Source: Nocardia sp. NRRL S-836 (GTDB taxonomy: Bacteria > Actinomycetota > Actinomycetes > Mycobacteriales > Pseudonocardiaceae). Taken from it: a DNA stretch of 64,000 bases. How positions within the stretch are numbered: position 1 is the first letter of the stretch; each line of letters starts with the position of its first letter. Positions 45,104-54,165 of the stretch are shown here, piece by piece. The notes below the pieces were generated by a model that worked only from the letters and a program-made list of their open reading frames with translations, was not told the origin of the DNA and did no database searches. Made by a program: the position numbers and the translations under genes. Where the stretch lies: the NCBI RefSeq assembly GCF_001279525.1, contig NZ_LGDY01000100.1:68796-132795 (forward strand). Reading direction: 5' to 3'.

Positions 45104-45151
45104 GATGTGGGGTGGTCTCTCCTGGATGAACAGAAGAGACCACCCCACATC
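45104..45151 (-). terminator. 17-bp stem hairpin, possible bidirectional terminator
   Basis: GATGTGGGGTGGTCTCT (45104-45120) pairs perfectly with 45135-45151 across a 14-base loop. It lies 134 bp after the stop of the minus-strand gene at 45285 and upstream of the NRPS operon, so it could insulate them. There is no T tract on either side, so it might also be a relic of a mobile element. Confidence 0.5.
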
Positions 45152-45284
45152 ACTGAAGAACCAGCGGCCGCGTCGTGACAAGCACGCGGTGCTGCCTGGA
45201 AACTGCTACCAGATGCCGCTCAGCGCGCCCTTGCAGCCGACCTCGACAGTCAGCGAGGTACCGTTTCTGGGCAGGTTGATCCGG

Positions 45285-45917
45285 TTAGGACTTGATCTTC
45301 ACGAGCTTGGTGCCACCGCTCACCACCACCGGCAACGCGGCAGCCCGGTCCAGCGCCCGGCCGGCCGTACCCGCGGGGTCCAGGCAGGCATCGATCAGCA
45401 GCGCGTCCACCGGGTCCGCATCGAACCGCCGTCGCCCCAGGTACCGGACGAGCCGCTCCTGCTCGTCCGGATGAGACCCGCGGCTGCGCAGCAAGGCCAG
45501 CAGCAGCGCGGATTCCAGCACCCGGCCGCCGCACCGGTCATCCACCACGCCGATGGCGTCCGTCGCGACCGCCAGGTGCCGCGCGAGTGCCCGCGCACCC
45601 CTCCCGTAGGCGTCAGCAGACATGGAACCCGCTGGATTGCGGTGCGTTTCCCGTTGCCACGCAAGTGATCCGTCTCGGAACTGGCCGATCAGCGCCGCCC
45701 ACTCGCCACAGGCTTCGCGGTCGAAGTCATCTCGGCCGCTGCATGCCGTGAGGTCCCCGGATGACGCGGAGACGTGGGTGTCCGCGTTGTGCGGCGGCAT
45801 CGCCACGATCGTGCCGACCTGGGGCGGGTTCTCCCGCGAGAACGACAACATCGCGCACCGTGAGCTGTGCTCGGAATGCTCGTGGGAAGTGGCGTTGGAA
45901 CATGGCACCGCCGCCAT
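45285..45917 (-). CDS. Hypothetical protein
   Basis: 210 residues, family not recognised. The C-terminal 110 residues look genuine: ARALARHLAVATDAIGVVDD, RCGGRVLESALLLALLRSRG and DPVDALLIDACLDPAGTAGR give an alpha-helical repeat-like pattern. The first 60 residues are low complexity and may be untranslated; an in-frame ATG at 45623 would give a 112-residue protein. The opposite strand in its first part carries the start of a decayed gene, so the 5' end is doubtful. Confidence 0.5.
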   Translation of the reverse strand: MAAVPCSNATSHEHSEHSSRCAMLSFSRENPPQVGTIVAMPPHNADTHVSASSGDLTACSGRDDFDREACGEWAALIGQFRDGSLAWQRETHRNPAGSMSADAYGRGARALARHLAVATDAIGVVDDRCGGRVLESALLLALLRSRGSHPDEQERLVRYLGRRRFDADPVDALLIDACLDPAGTAGRALDRAAALPVVVSGGTKLVKIKS

Positions 45918-45923
45918 CGAGCT

Positions 45924-46451
45924 CGCTCATCGACGGCGGGGGCGCCTACCTCGAGGGGTGGAGACGGGCGCTTCCGGACCTGCTGCTCTACCGACGCGTC
46001 ATCGAACGGCTCCCGCAGCTCGGCGACGAGAACGAGGTCGAACACCACACCGCGGCCAGCGTCCTCGGACACCTCACCCGGCACGCACCGGTGATGCTCA
46101 GCTACGACGACTGCGCGGAAGAGGCCTGCGAACACGAGGACACCGTCGACTGTCAAGGCCCAAACCCGAACGCGGTGTGCCTGGCTTGCTCGATCCCGGC
46201 GGGGCCTGGGCGGGTGAGCTGGAAGGGATGGTCTCGATCCCGGGGTCGCAGGGTGCGGGGTGCTGCCTGCGGTGGCCGCGTACTACGAGGTGACGTCATG
46301 ACGCTGCGAGGTGGCCGTCTTCCTCGCGCATCTTGGCCCGACCGCCGGCGCGCACGACGTCGAGGCGATCGCGAAACACCGACGCGGACTCCGGGCGCCG
46401 AGTCCGCGCGGGTGTGATTCGCCCGTCCTCGCCGCTCACCTCAAGTCTTGA
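45924..46451 (+). pseudogene. Decayed gene of an actinobacterial mobile-element type
   Basis: Protein-like segments follow one another in shifting frames. The first frame reads GAYLEGWRRALPDLLLYRRV, VIERLPQLGDENEVEHHTAA and ACEHEDTVDCQGPNPNAVCL, with several Cys. Next comes PGGAWAGELEGMVSI in a second frame, then GVLPAVAAYYEVTS and AVFLAHLGPTAGAHDVEAIA in others. At least two or three frameshifts are needed. I have seen this kind of Cys-containing protein beside replication-relaxation and conjugation genes, but I cannot name it. Confidence 0.5.
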
Positions 46452-46882
46452 TAGCGCCTTGGCGCACAACTGGCTGACTCGATCTCCGTTGGAACGAAAG
46501 GATCGATGTGTCGCTTGTGGACTGGGAGCGCGCCATGGGCACTGCTGCCGCGACAGCGGCTGGGATGGCGGGGCTACTCGGCTCCAGGTACGGGCCCACG
46601 CGACGGTGCCCTCAGCCATTTCGGTGTGCTGACGCATTGCGTCGGATGGGTTCGGAGTGAACGGCCCTTCCTGATCGCAGTAGCACGAAGCGCTGAGGGG
46701 AAGTCAGCCGCGTTCTGGCCGAGAATTTGTAGTCTCCGCTGGTTCCGGTGCGCTTACGGCCTGTGCTGCGGTATCGATGTCGGCGAATGCAGGCGCCACG
46801 AGAACAAGCACGGCGATCAACGTCTTGCCTGGTTTCTATCGTATGTTCCCCTGACATCAGCTGACATGATGTTGGTGAGGAA

Positions 46883-46909
46883 CGCGAGCAGGTGCGTGGT
46901 CTGCTCGCG
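46883..46909 (-). terminator. Hairpin downstream of the repeat-containing secreted protein
   Basis: CGCGAGCAG (46883-46891) pairs with CTGCTCGCG (46901-46909) around a 9-base loop, 15 bp after the stop of the gene at 46924. Only two T follow, so strength is uncertain. The stretch 46452-46882 to its left shows no gene. Confidence 0.6.
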
Positions 46910-46923
46910 CTCCCCGCATCGGA

Positions 46924-47592
46924 CTACGCCAGACCGCAGTCCGGTAGCGCATCGGTGTTGTCGGCGATGTCGTCGTCCCAGATGTAGCCGGCCGTGTTGG
47001 CCCACTGGACTCCGTTGCGGCCCGCCAGGTGCCTGCCCAGCACGAGCCGCTTGCCCTTGTTGTCAGTGATTTTGCAGATACCGTTGACCAGCTCGCCTGC
47101 CCATGCCGTGCCGATCCGCGGCGTGCTCAGGCCGGGACCGGAGTACATGGCGGTGTCCCGCGAAGGTCGCAGATCCCGTCCGATGCTGGAGCAGGGGGGA
47201 AGGAAGCTGGTGTCACCGTCGATGTCGTCTGCCCAGATGTAGCCGGCAGTGTTGGCCCACTGGACTCCATTGCGCCCAGGCCGCTCGATTGCCAGCACGA
47301 GCCGCTTGTTGTTGCTGTCCAGAATCTGACAGGCGACGCCGAGGTTGTCGCCTCTCCAGGCGGTCCCGATGCGTGGCGTGCTGAGACCGGGGCCCGAGTA
47401 CATGGCAGTGTCCCGCTTCGAGGACATGCGCCATCCGATTCCCAGTGTTCCCACTGATGACGGTGGCGTGGCGAGGGTGCTGTCGTTGACGTTCACCGGC
47501 GCCGCGTTGCCCGTAGTGGTGAGGCCGGCGAGCAATGCCAGTGCGGCCAGCGTAACGACCGGCGCTCGGCGCATTTTCTGCAGTAGTCGCAT
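46924..47592 (-). CDS. Secreted protein with two near-identical SH3-like repeats
   Basis: 222 residues from ATG 47592-47590, with GAAGGA 5 nt upstream (an ATG 18 nt earlier lacks this). A signal peptide runs MRLLQKMRRAPVVTLAALAL to about GNAAP. Two repeats of about 75 residues follow. Each begins RDTAMYSGPGLSTPRIGTAW and ends NGVQWANTAGYIW plus an acidic DDI, with a Cys at equivalent places (ACQILDSNNKRLVL and ICKITDNKGKRLVL). The layout resembles bacterial SH3 modules that bind cell wall. The near identity of the repeats suggests recent internal duplication or gene conversion. Confidence 0.8.
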   Translation of the reverse strand: MRLLQKMRRAPVVTLAALALLAGLTTTGNAAPVNVNDSTLATPPSSVGTLGIGWRMSSKRDTAMYSGPGLSTPRIGTAWRGDNLGVACQILDSNNKRLVLAIERPGRNGVQWANTAGYIWADDIDGDTSFLPPCSSIGRDLRPSRDTAMYSGPGLSTPRIGTAWAGELVNGICKITDNKGKRLVLGRHLAGRNGVQWANTAGYIWDDDIADNTDALPDCGLA

Positions 47593-48204
47593 GTGAGTCC
47601 TTCGATGCACTTGTTCGTCGTGGTGAGGTCGCCTTCTTACCGGCGTGACCTCGGTTCGAGATGGTGGTGGGCCTTTCGTGTAACCTTCGGTGTTTCCTGA
47701 AGTCCGCAGGTCATGGCCACTATCCAGAGGTAGACACGGGGAACTGTGGAGCTGCGTCTATTGGTCGAGGTGGCTCAGTCGACTCCTGCTGGTTGTCGGA
47801 ACACTAATCGGTGGTCCGCGTACCGGTCTTGGAAAAATGTAAGATGGATATGGGCCTGCGCAGCACTGCAGGGCGTGCGGGTGGAGGGCAAGAGGCAGAT
47901 CTTGCGTGGAGACCTTCGTCAGAGGCGGCGGAGCCGCTCACGAAACCCGCGGTCACCGCGCTGAACGTCGGGCACCCCGGGATCGCGGTTGCAGCGGCGC
48001 GGTGTTGGGCATCGCCTCGGGCCAATGGTTCATTTGGTCGCACCCGAACTGGCCGATGTCGTATCCGGCGTCATGATCACGAGGGTTTGCTGCCTCTTTC
48101 GGTTCGGTCACGGCCAGGAAGTCCTACCGTGAGCGCATGGCCTGCCATGCTGTTTCGTGCTGCGGATACCGCTCATGGCATCGCCGGAACCAAGGGGAAC
48201 AGCA
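47593..48204. other. Intergenic gap between divergent genes
   Basis: About 610 bases. The right part contains only GC-biased frames. The left part upstream of the secreted-protein gene (47600-47750) should hold its promoter. No gene supported. Confidence 0.5.
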
Positions 48205-49095
48205 GTGGACGAGACTCCGTCGTCCGACGACGAGTTCTGGAAGACCCGGTCGCCGGATCGCCGGCTGGCGCCCTGGGTCAGCTTCTACCTGGATTTCCAG
48301 CGAATCACACCTGTGTCAGAGACACGTACCGTGGCCGCGCTGAATTCAGTCGTGGTGGTCATCGATCTGGACACACCGGTTCGGCATCAAGTGGGCGACT
48401 CGCCGCTGGCGACGGTTTCCCCCGTCGTCGGGCTGTCGAACACGCCCATGACCTACACGCGAGTGGGCCGGGAGCGAGGGATCATCATCGAACTGACCCC
48501 GCTGGGCGCACGAGCGCTCTTCGGCCTACCACTGCGGGAAATCAGCCGTACCAGTGTGCGATTCGACGATCTCTTGGGCACACGAGCCAGATTTCTCCGG
48601 GAAGAGCTGCGGGAGGCACGGGATTCGAACCACCGGTTCCAGATTCTCGACCGGCGGTTGTCGAGCTGGCTCTTGGACGCACCGGAACTGCCCAAGTCGC
48701 TCGACCACAGCTGGCGCTGCCTGACGGTATCGGGCGGTGCGGTCAAGGTCGACGACCTCGCGGAACGGGTCGGCCTGAGCCGACAACATCTGGCCACCCG
48801 CTTCCACCGGGAGGTCGGGCTGCCACCGAAAGCCGTCGGGCGGATAGCCCGATGCCACCACGCTGTCCGGCTCCTGACAGGCACCAACCCGCCACCGCTG
48901 GCCAGGCTCGCCGCGCTCTGCGGATACACCGATCAGGCGCACCTCAATCGAGACTTCCACCTGCTCATCGGTCGCACCCCGACAGCACTGCTGCGCCCCG
49001 ACATTGCGACCGACTTCTACCTCGGCAGCCTCATCAGCCTGCACCCCACACCACTGACCGGCACGAACCTGGAAGCCGGTCGCCCGCTTTCCTAG
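48205..49095 (+). CDS. AraC family transcriptional regulator
   Basis: 296 residues from GTG 48205, chosen because AAGGGGA lies 6 nt upstream; an in-frame ATG at 48157 has none. The N-terminal 190 residues form a cupin-like sensor (SVVVVIDLDTPVRHQVG, MTYTRVGRERGIIIELTPLG). The C-terminal AraC double HTH reads VDDLAERVGLSRQHLATRFH, VGLPPKAVGRIARCHHAVRL and LAALCGYTDQAHLNRDFHLL. The target is unknown; no obvious partner is adjacent. Confidence 0.9.
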   Translation: MDETPSSDDEFWKTRSPDRRLAPWVSFYLDFQRITPVSETRTVAALNSVVVVIDLDTPVRHQVGDSPLATVSPVVGLSNTPMTYTRVGRERGIIIELTPLGARALFGLPLREISRTSVRFDDLLGTRARFLREELREARDSNHRFQILDRRLSSWLLDAPELPKSLDHSWRCLTVSGGAVKVDDLAERVGLSRQHLATRFHREVGLPPKAVGRIARCHHAVRLLTGTNPPPLARLAALCGYTDQAHLNRDFHLLIGRTPTALLRPDIATDFYLGSLISLHPTPLTGTNLEAGRPLS

Positions 49096-49183
49096 CCTGG
49101 ACCTGCCGGGACTACCAGTTCCCGCCGAGCGACGAGGACATTGCGTCGTGACGGCCGCGAGGCCATGTCCCTGACGCGAGGCG

Positions 49184-49822
49184 ATGAACTCCGCGGTCGG
49201 GCCCACCGGCGTCTGCGCCGCGGACATCCGCGAGGCCTGCGACCGAGTCACCGAGCGGTGCGCGGCCGTGGCTGCGCACCTGCCCGCCTGTCACCACGAG
49301 ACCGTGCTCGCGCTGCTCGACCTGTACGACGCCGCCACTGACCTGATGCGGCGCTGGTCGAGTGCGGTGAGCCTCGCGCACAGCGGAGACCCGGCCGCGG
49401 CCTTCACCGCCTCGATCCTGGTCTACGACTTCCGACCCGTGCGCGGGTACGCGATCCGGCTCGCCGAGCAGATCGAGGACGTGGAACAGCGCGCCGGTGC
49501 CGCTGCTCTGCTCGCGCCGACATCACAGGCCCCCACAGCTCAGTCGGACAGTTCTCCGTTCACGGGGCGCGCCACGACGCTGGACGGGTCACGGTCGAGA
49601 CGCAGTCCGCGCCAGGACGGATGCCTCAGGCGACCGTCCACCGTCCACTGTCGAAACTCGACCTCGCCCACCACGACCGGTTCCACCCAGCGTGCGTCGC
49701 GCGCGTGCTCACGAGGCACCTCGACGTCGAACGGACTGGTGGGGCGTTCCTGCCGCTCCAGCCTGCGCTGCAGGTCCGCGAGTGCGTCCCGGCCGAACCC
49801 GGTGCCGACATGGCCGACGTAG
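49184..49822 (+). CDS. Small helical protein, 3' end uncertain
   Basis: The first 110 residues look genuine: ADIREACDRVTERCAAVAAH, ETVLALLDLYDAATDLMRRW, AAFTASILVYDFRPVRGYAI then RLAEQIEDVEQRAG. From about 49540 the frame runs into the antisense of the ligase gene and loses protein character, so the true end is probably damaged or much earlier. A paralogous fragment (MIHDFRPVRVHALRL) lies beyond the ligase at 50640-50707. Family unknown. Confidence 0.4.
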   Translation: MNSAVGPTGVCAADIREACDRVTERCAAVAAHLPACHHETVLALLDLYDAATDLMRRWSSAVSLAHSGDPAAAFTASILVYDFRPVRGYAIRLAEQIEDVEQRAGAAALLAPTSQAPTAQSDSSPFTGRATTLDGSRSRRSPRQDGCLRRPSTVHCRNSTSPTTTGSTQRASRACSRGTSTSNGLVGRSCRSSLRCRSASASRPNPVPTWPT

Positions 49823-50550
49823 ACGAGCCTGCCCTGCTCGTCGTGGGCCCCGAGCAGCAGAGACCCGATCCTGCCCGCGCGATTGCCCTGCCCCGCGCGC
49901 CACCCTCCGATGACGACCTCCTGCGTGTAGCGGAACGGCGTTTTCACCCAGGACGGTGAACGCCGGCCGGGCTCGTACCGGGACTTGACCCGCTTGGAGA
50001 CGATGCCCTCGAACCCGTACTGGCTCGCCACGTGCAGCACGTCCGCCGGGTCGGTGTCCATGAACGTCGGCGGCACCTGCACCGCGTGATCGCCCGGCAG
50101 CTCCAGCTGCACGAGCAGGGCACGGCGGACGTCGTAGGGCGTGTCGATGAGCGACCGCCCGTCCAGGTGCAGCAGGTCGAACACGAAGTAGGCGATGCGC
50201 GGCCGGGTCCGCCGCAGCTCCCGCACCCCGGCGCCGGCCTTGGTGCGCTGTTGCAGCAGCTCGAAGTTCGGCCGGCCTTTCTCGTCGAGGGCGACGATCT
50301 CACCATCGAGCACCGCGGTGCGGTGGTGCAGGAGCTCCGGCAGGATGTTCAGCTCCGGAAACCGGGCAATGAAGTCCAGGTCGTTGCGGCTGAACACCCG
50401 CACACACCGGCCCTCGCAGTGCGCGACGCCCCGGTAACCGTCCCATTTGAACTCGGCGGCCCAGCCCTCGCCCTGCGGCGGGGTGCCCGGCGTGGCCAGC
50501 ATCGGCCGGATGAGCTCCAACGGCTTGCCAGCAGGCGCGGCACTCCCCAT
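49540..50550 (-). CDS. ATP-dependent DNA ligase (LigD ligase-domain type)
   Basis: 336 residues. The adenylation Lys is in WAAEFKWDGYRGVAHCEG, followed by VRVFSRNDLDF, AVLDGEIVALDEKGRPNFEL, YFVFDLLHLDGRSLIDTPY, GFEGIVSKRVKSRYEPGRRS and WVKTPFRYTQEVVIGGW. The OB-fold C-terminus ends FRQWTVDGRLRHPSWRGLR. It matches the stand-alone ligase domain of LigD used in bacterial end joining. No Ku or polymerase gene is nearby. Remnants of a related ligase occur at 58387-58640, so ligases have been duplicated here. Confidence 0.93.
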   Translation of the reverse strand: MGSAAPAGKPLELIRPMLATPGTPPQGEGWAAEFKWDGYRGVAHCEGRCVRVFSRNDLDFIARFPELNILPELLHHRTAVLDGEIVALDEKGRPNFELLQQRTKAGAGVRELRRTRPRIAYFVFDLLHLDGRSLIDTPYDVRRALLVQLELPGDHAVQVPPTFMDTDPADVLHVASQYGFEGIVSKRVKSRYEPGRRSPSWVKTPFRYTQEVVIGGWRAGQGNRAGRIGSLLLGAHDEQGRLVYVGHVGTGFGRDALADLQRRLERQERPTSPFDVEVPREHARDARWVEPVVVGEVEFRQWTVDGRLRHPSWRGLRLDRDPSSVVARPVNGELSD

Positions 50551-50639
50551 CAGGCAGCCCTCCTTCGCGCATCCCTTCCAGTCATGGTCGGTGAGAATCG
50601 TCCAGGTCGCGACACGGAGCTCGTGTCGTGGCAGCCGTC

Positions 50640-50707
50640 GCGATCATGATCCACGACTTCCGGCCCGTCCGCGTGCACGCGCTCCGACTCGGCGCGCAGC
50701 ATTCGCC
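50640..50707 (+). pseudogene. Fragment paralogous to the gene at 49184
   Basis: MIHDFRPVRVHALRLGAQ copies ILVYDFRPVRGYAIRLAEQ of the gene on the other side of the ligase. No further homologous sequence surrounds it. The gap 50551-50812 holds nothing else. Confidence 0.5.
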
Positions 50708-50812
50708 GATCGGTCAGGCTGCAGCGTTACGACTTCGTAAAACCAAACCCGCCACAGTGGACAGTGTTCGTGGCGACCTGGAGGCGTCAGCTTCGGCATG
50801 GCGCTCGCGCCG

Positions 50813-53314
50813 TCACTGTTCGGCGATTCCGGCGATGAGTGAACGCCGTGCCGCACGGCGGGCAGGTAGCAGCGCGGCGAGTGGAGCGGCCAGCAACGCC
50901 GCGCCGAACAGGACCCCGAGCCGCTCCCACGGCAGCGTGAACGGCATCGGCTCGCCCTCGGTCGCCACGATTCCGGCGATCAACCAGGCCGAGCCGACGC
51001 CGAGCAGCAGCCCGGACAGCGCGCCGATCAGTGCGACGAACACCGCCTCGACCGCCAGGCTCGACCGCAGGCCGCCCCTGGTGAGTCCGAGGGCACGCAA
51101 CAGAGCTGACTCGCGAACCCTCTCCAGCACCGACAGCGAGAGCGTGTTGGTGATGCCCGCGAACGCGATCAGCACCGCCAGCGCGGTCAGCCCCCAGAGC
51201 AGGTTCAGCGTGCGCCGGAGCGGCTCCGCCAGCTGCTCGCGGAGATCAGCGCTTCCGCTGAGCCTGGCCAGCGGCGCGGTGGTGAGGACCTGCTCCACGG
51301 CTGAGCGCACGGCCGTGTCGTCGGCCCGGTCCGCGAGCCCGACCAGCACGCTGTGGTCGTAACCGCTGTTCTCCAGCTCGATCGCCGGCATCTGGGCGAG
51401 GTCGACCACCGCCATGCGCAGGTCCGCACCCGGCACCTGGACGCTGTCGAACACCGCGACCACCCGCAACGGCACCAAGGCGCCCGCGTTGCCCGCCTGC
51501 ACCGTGTCGCCGACCACGAGACCGGTCTGCTCGGCCAGCTCCTCGCTGATGGCGAGCTGCCCTGGCCCGAGGTGGTCGAGCCGGCCGGACAGCACCGCCG
51601 GGCGCAACAGGGTCCCGACGGCGTCGCCGCGCACGGCGGACAGACCCCAGGCGCCGTGCTCGCCCAGTGTTGCCGAGAACGACTGCATGGGTGCCGCCGC
51701 GGCAACGCCCGGCACGGCGGCGATGCGGTCCGCGAGGTCCCTGGGCAGAGGACGCTGGATGAGCACCGACGAGATGACGAAGTCCGCCTTCAGCTGCTCG
51801 GCGAGCCCTTTGGTCTGGCCCGCCTCTAGTCCTGCGGTCACCGTGGTGACCAGCGAGACGACGGCCAGTCCGATCGTGAGCGCGGCAGCGCTGGCGGCGG
51901 TGCGCTTGGGGTTGCGGTCGGCGTTGAGCGCGGCGATCTTCGCCGGCATGCCGAGCAGCGGTGAGGCGATCATGCCCAGTGCGCGCACCACAGGACCGGC
52001 GACCAAGGGGCCCGCGGCGAGCACCGCGCCGAGCAACGCCACCATCGCGACCATCGCGAGACCGGCGCCGTCCTCCGCTTCGGCCCGCAGCGCGACCACC
52101 GCCGCGGCCACGCCGGCTGACAGCAGGAGGATCGCGACGGCGACTCGCGGTCGACCCGCTCGGGCGGTCTTGCCCTCCAAGGGCGTGCGCAGGGCCTCGA
52201 CCGGGGCGATTCGCGTGGCGGCCAGGGCCGGCAGCGTCGCGGCGAGGGCCGTGATCACGATTCCCACCGCCAGGGCCGCGACCGCGGTGCGCCCGGTGAG
52301 CGGGAGGTAGATCTCCGAACGGCGCCCGGTGACCGCCTGGAGTGCGGCGGCGACTCCGAGGCCGGCGAACAGGCCTGCGACCGACGCGACCGTGCCCAGC
52401 GCCAGCGCCTCGGCGAGCACGCTCGTGAACACCTGCCGCCTTCCTGCTCCGATGCAGCGCAGGACCGCTAGCTCGCGGGCCCGCTGGGTGAGGAGGATCG
52501 TGAACGAGTTCGTGATCACCATCGCGGCGACGACCATCGAGAGCACGGCGAACGCGCTGAAGAACCCCTGCAGCCCGGCGGAGTCCGGTGCGATCTGGCT
52601 CATCAGTCCCGCCGCTGCCGCCTGTCCCGTCACGACGGAGAGCCCCGGTGTGCTCAGCGCACGGGTCAGGGCGGCGACGAGCTCCTGCTGACCGGTTCCC
52701 GGAGCGGCGTGCGCGACGATCTCGCTGATCCGCGCCCCGGGGTCGAGCAGGCGTGCGTCCTCGGGCAGGACGACCAGCTGCGCGGAGCCGAGACCGGAGT
52801 CGGACGGCCTGTTGACCTCGCCGACCACGGTGAACGAGTGAGGGCTGCCGTCCTGGCCGAACAGCGTGATCTGCTGCCCGAGCCGGTGGCCGGTGACCTC
52901 GTCCCGGTCCACCGCGATCTCCCCGGCCCTGGCCGGGAGCCGGCCCTCGGCGAGGTCGAACGGCCGCAACGACGGGTCGGCGGCGAGCGCGGTCGCGGCC
53001 GCGTCCACCGGTCGTCCCGCCGGATCGCGCAGCGGTGCGGACACCGTGACGCGGTGCTCGGCCGCCGCGACGCCCGGCACCCGGCGTACCCGGTCGAGCA
53101 GGTCGCCGGTCAGGTCCGGCCCGCCGCGCGAGCTGGTGATGGACGCGTCCACGCCGCGCGTCTCGAAGGCGACCGCCGCGCGCAGACCCTCGGTCGTGGC
53201 GTCGGCGAGCACCAACGCCCCGGACACGAACGCGACTCCCAGGGCGATCGCGATGGCGGAGAGCAGCATCCGCAACGGCCGGGCCCGCAGGCCCGCGAAG
53301 ACCACGCGCAGCAT
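50813..53314 (-). CDS. FtsX-like ABC transporter permease
   Basis: 833 residues from the ATG that overlaps the ATPase stop by one base (TGATG at 53316-53312). It has two FtsX-type halves, each with a periplasmic MacB-like domain and three helices, plus an extra central pair. The first helix is MLLSAIAIALGVAFVSGALV. FtsX cores read VLSMVVAAMVITNSFTILLT and LTALAVLIAFAGITNTLSLS, the latter followed by VLERVRESALLRALGLTRG. This is the large permease type found next to LolD-like ATPases, often linked to antibiotic-peptide resistance or lipoprotein handling. The adjoining two-component system probably controls it. Confidence 0.93.
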   Translation of the reverse strand: MLRVVFAGLRARPLRMLLSAIAIALGVAFVSGALVLADATTEGLRAAVAFETRGVDASITSSRGGPDLTGDLLDRVRRVPGVAAAEHRVTVSAPLRDPAGRPVDAAATALAADPSLRPFDLAEGRLPARAGEIAVDRDEVTGHRLGQQITLFGQDGSPHSFTVVGEVNRPSDSGLGSAQLVVLPEDARLLDPGARISEIVAHAAPGTGQQELVAALTRALSTPGLSVVTGQAAAAGLMSQIAPDSAGLQGFFSAFAVLSMVVAAMVITNSFTILLTQRARELAVLRCIGAGRRQVFTSVLAEALALGTVASVAGLFAGLGVAAALQAVTGRRSEIYLPLTGRTAVAALAVGIVITALAATLPALAATRIAPVEALRTPLEGKTARAGRPRVAVAILLLSAGVAAAVVALRAEAEDGAGLAMVAMVALLGAVLAAGPLVAGPVVRALGMIASPLLGMPAKIAALNADRNPKRTAASAAALTIGLAVVSLVTTVTAGLEAGQTKGLAEQLKADFVISSVLIQRPLPRDLADRIAAVPGVAAAAPMQSFSATLGEHGAWGLSAVRGDAVGTLLRPAVLSGRLDHLGPGQLAISEELAEQTGLVVGDTVQAGNAGALVPLRVVAVFDSVQVPGADLRMAVVDLAQMPAIELENSGYDHSVLVGLADRADDTAVRSAVEQVLTTAPLARLSGSADLREQLAEPLRRTLNLLWGLTALAVLIAFAGITNTLSLSVLERVRESALLRALGLTRGGLRSSLAVEAVFVALIGALSGLLLGVGSAWLIAGIVATEGEPMPFTLPWERLGVLFGAALLAAPLAALLPARRAARRSLIAGIAEQ

Positions 53315-54048
53315 CACGCCCCCAGACCGGAGAGCTCGGCCAGGACGCGGTCCGGGGTGGGGGAGGGGAGGTGGGTTGCCACGCGTCCGTCGGCGAGCAG
53401 CACTCCGTGGTCCGAATAGGACGCCGCCACGGGGTCGTGGGTCACCATCACCACGGTCTGCCCCATCTCCCGCACCGAGGTGCGCAGGAAGTCCAGCACC
53501 TCGGCGCCGGAGCGCGAGTCCAGGCTGCCGGTCGGCTCGTCGGCGAACACCACGTCCGGCCTGCCCACCAGCGCACGGGCGCACGCGACCCGCTGCTGCT
53601 GGCCACCGGAGAGCTCACCGGGCTTGTGCTCGAGCCGCCCGCGCAGTCCCAACGCGTCCACGACGGCCGCGAACCACCACCCCTCGTCGGGGGTGCGGCC
53701 CGCGAGCCGCAGGCCGAGCAGGATGTTGTCCTGCGCCGTCAGAGTCGGCAACAGGTTGAACGACTGGAACACGAAACCGATCCGGTCCCGCCTCAGCCTC
53801 GTCAGCGCGGCGTCGGAAAGCCCGGTCAGCTCGGTCTTCCCGACCCAGACCTGCCCCGAGTCCACTGTGTCCAGTCCGGCGAGGCAGTGCATCAGAGTCG
53901 ACTTGCCCGAACCGGACGGTCCCATGATCGCGGTGAACGTGCGGGCGGGCAGTGCGAGCGACACGTGGTCTAGCGCACGCACCGCCGTGTCCCCGTTGCC
54001 GTACACCTTCACGGCATCGGTCACTCCCACAGCGGCTGGACTGTTCAC
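53314..54048 (-). CDS. ABC transporter ATP-binding protein (LolD/MacB type)
   Basis: 244 residues. Walker A GPSGSGKSTLMHCLAGLD, Q-loop FVFQSFNLLPTLTAQDN, signature LSGGQQQRVACARAL, Walker B VVFADEPTGSLDSRSG, and H-loop VVMVTHDPVAA. It powers the FtsX-like permease encoded by the next, coupled gene. It is divergent from the OmpR-type regulator gene, with 117 bp between starts. Confidence 0.95.
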   Translation of the reverse strand: MNSPAAVGVTDAVKVYGNGDTAVRALDHVSLALPARTFTAIMGPSGSGKSTLMHCLAGLDTVDSGQVWVGKTELTGLSDAALTRLRRDRIGFVFQSFNLLPTLTAQDNILLGLRLAGRTPDEGWWFAAVVDALGLRGRLEHKPGELSGGQQQRVACARALVGRPDVVFADEPTGSLDSRSGAEVLDFLRTSVREMGQTVVMVTHDPVAASYSDHGVLLADGRVATHLPSPTPDRVLAELSGLGA

Positions 54049-54097
54049 TGTGCTCCCTGCGTCGGATGTTGTTGTCGTGATCGTGCAGAGGGCGAGC

Positions 54098-54134
54098 TGA
54101 ACGACTCCTGAAGCAACCTGAAGATCACTTCAGG
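54098..54134. promoter_or_regulatory. TGAA-type operator array for the OmpR regulator
   Basis: TGAA occurs at 54098, 54109 and 54119, 10-11 bp apart. CCTGAAG is directly repeated at 54107-54113 and 54117-54123, and CTTCAGG follows inverted at 54128-54134. Helical-turn spacing of direct repeats is what OmpR-family winged helices bind. The array lies between the ABC transporter genes and the regulator gene, 32 bp before its ATG. Confidence 0.65.
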
Positions 54135-54165
54135 GAAGACCGCCGGGATCTGGGACCATCAGGGC

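Larger units (their letters stand above)
44612..45284. other. Promoter region of the NRPS operon and intergenic gap
   Basis: About 670 bases. Composition drops near 44920-44980 (TTATGTTATTCATCTATCGG), which fits a promoter reading left into the operon. It also holds two inverted repeats listed separately. No gene is seen. Confidence 0.6.
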
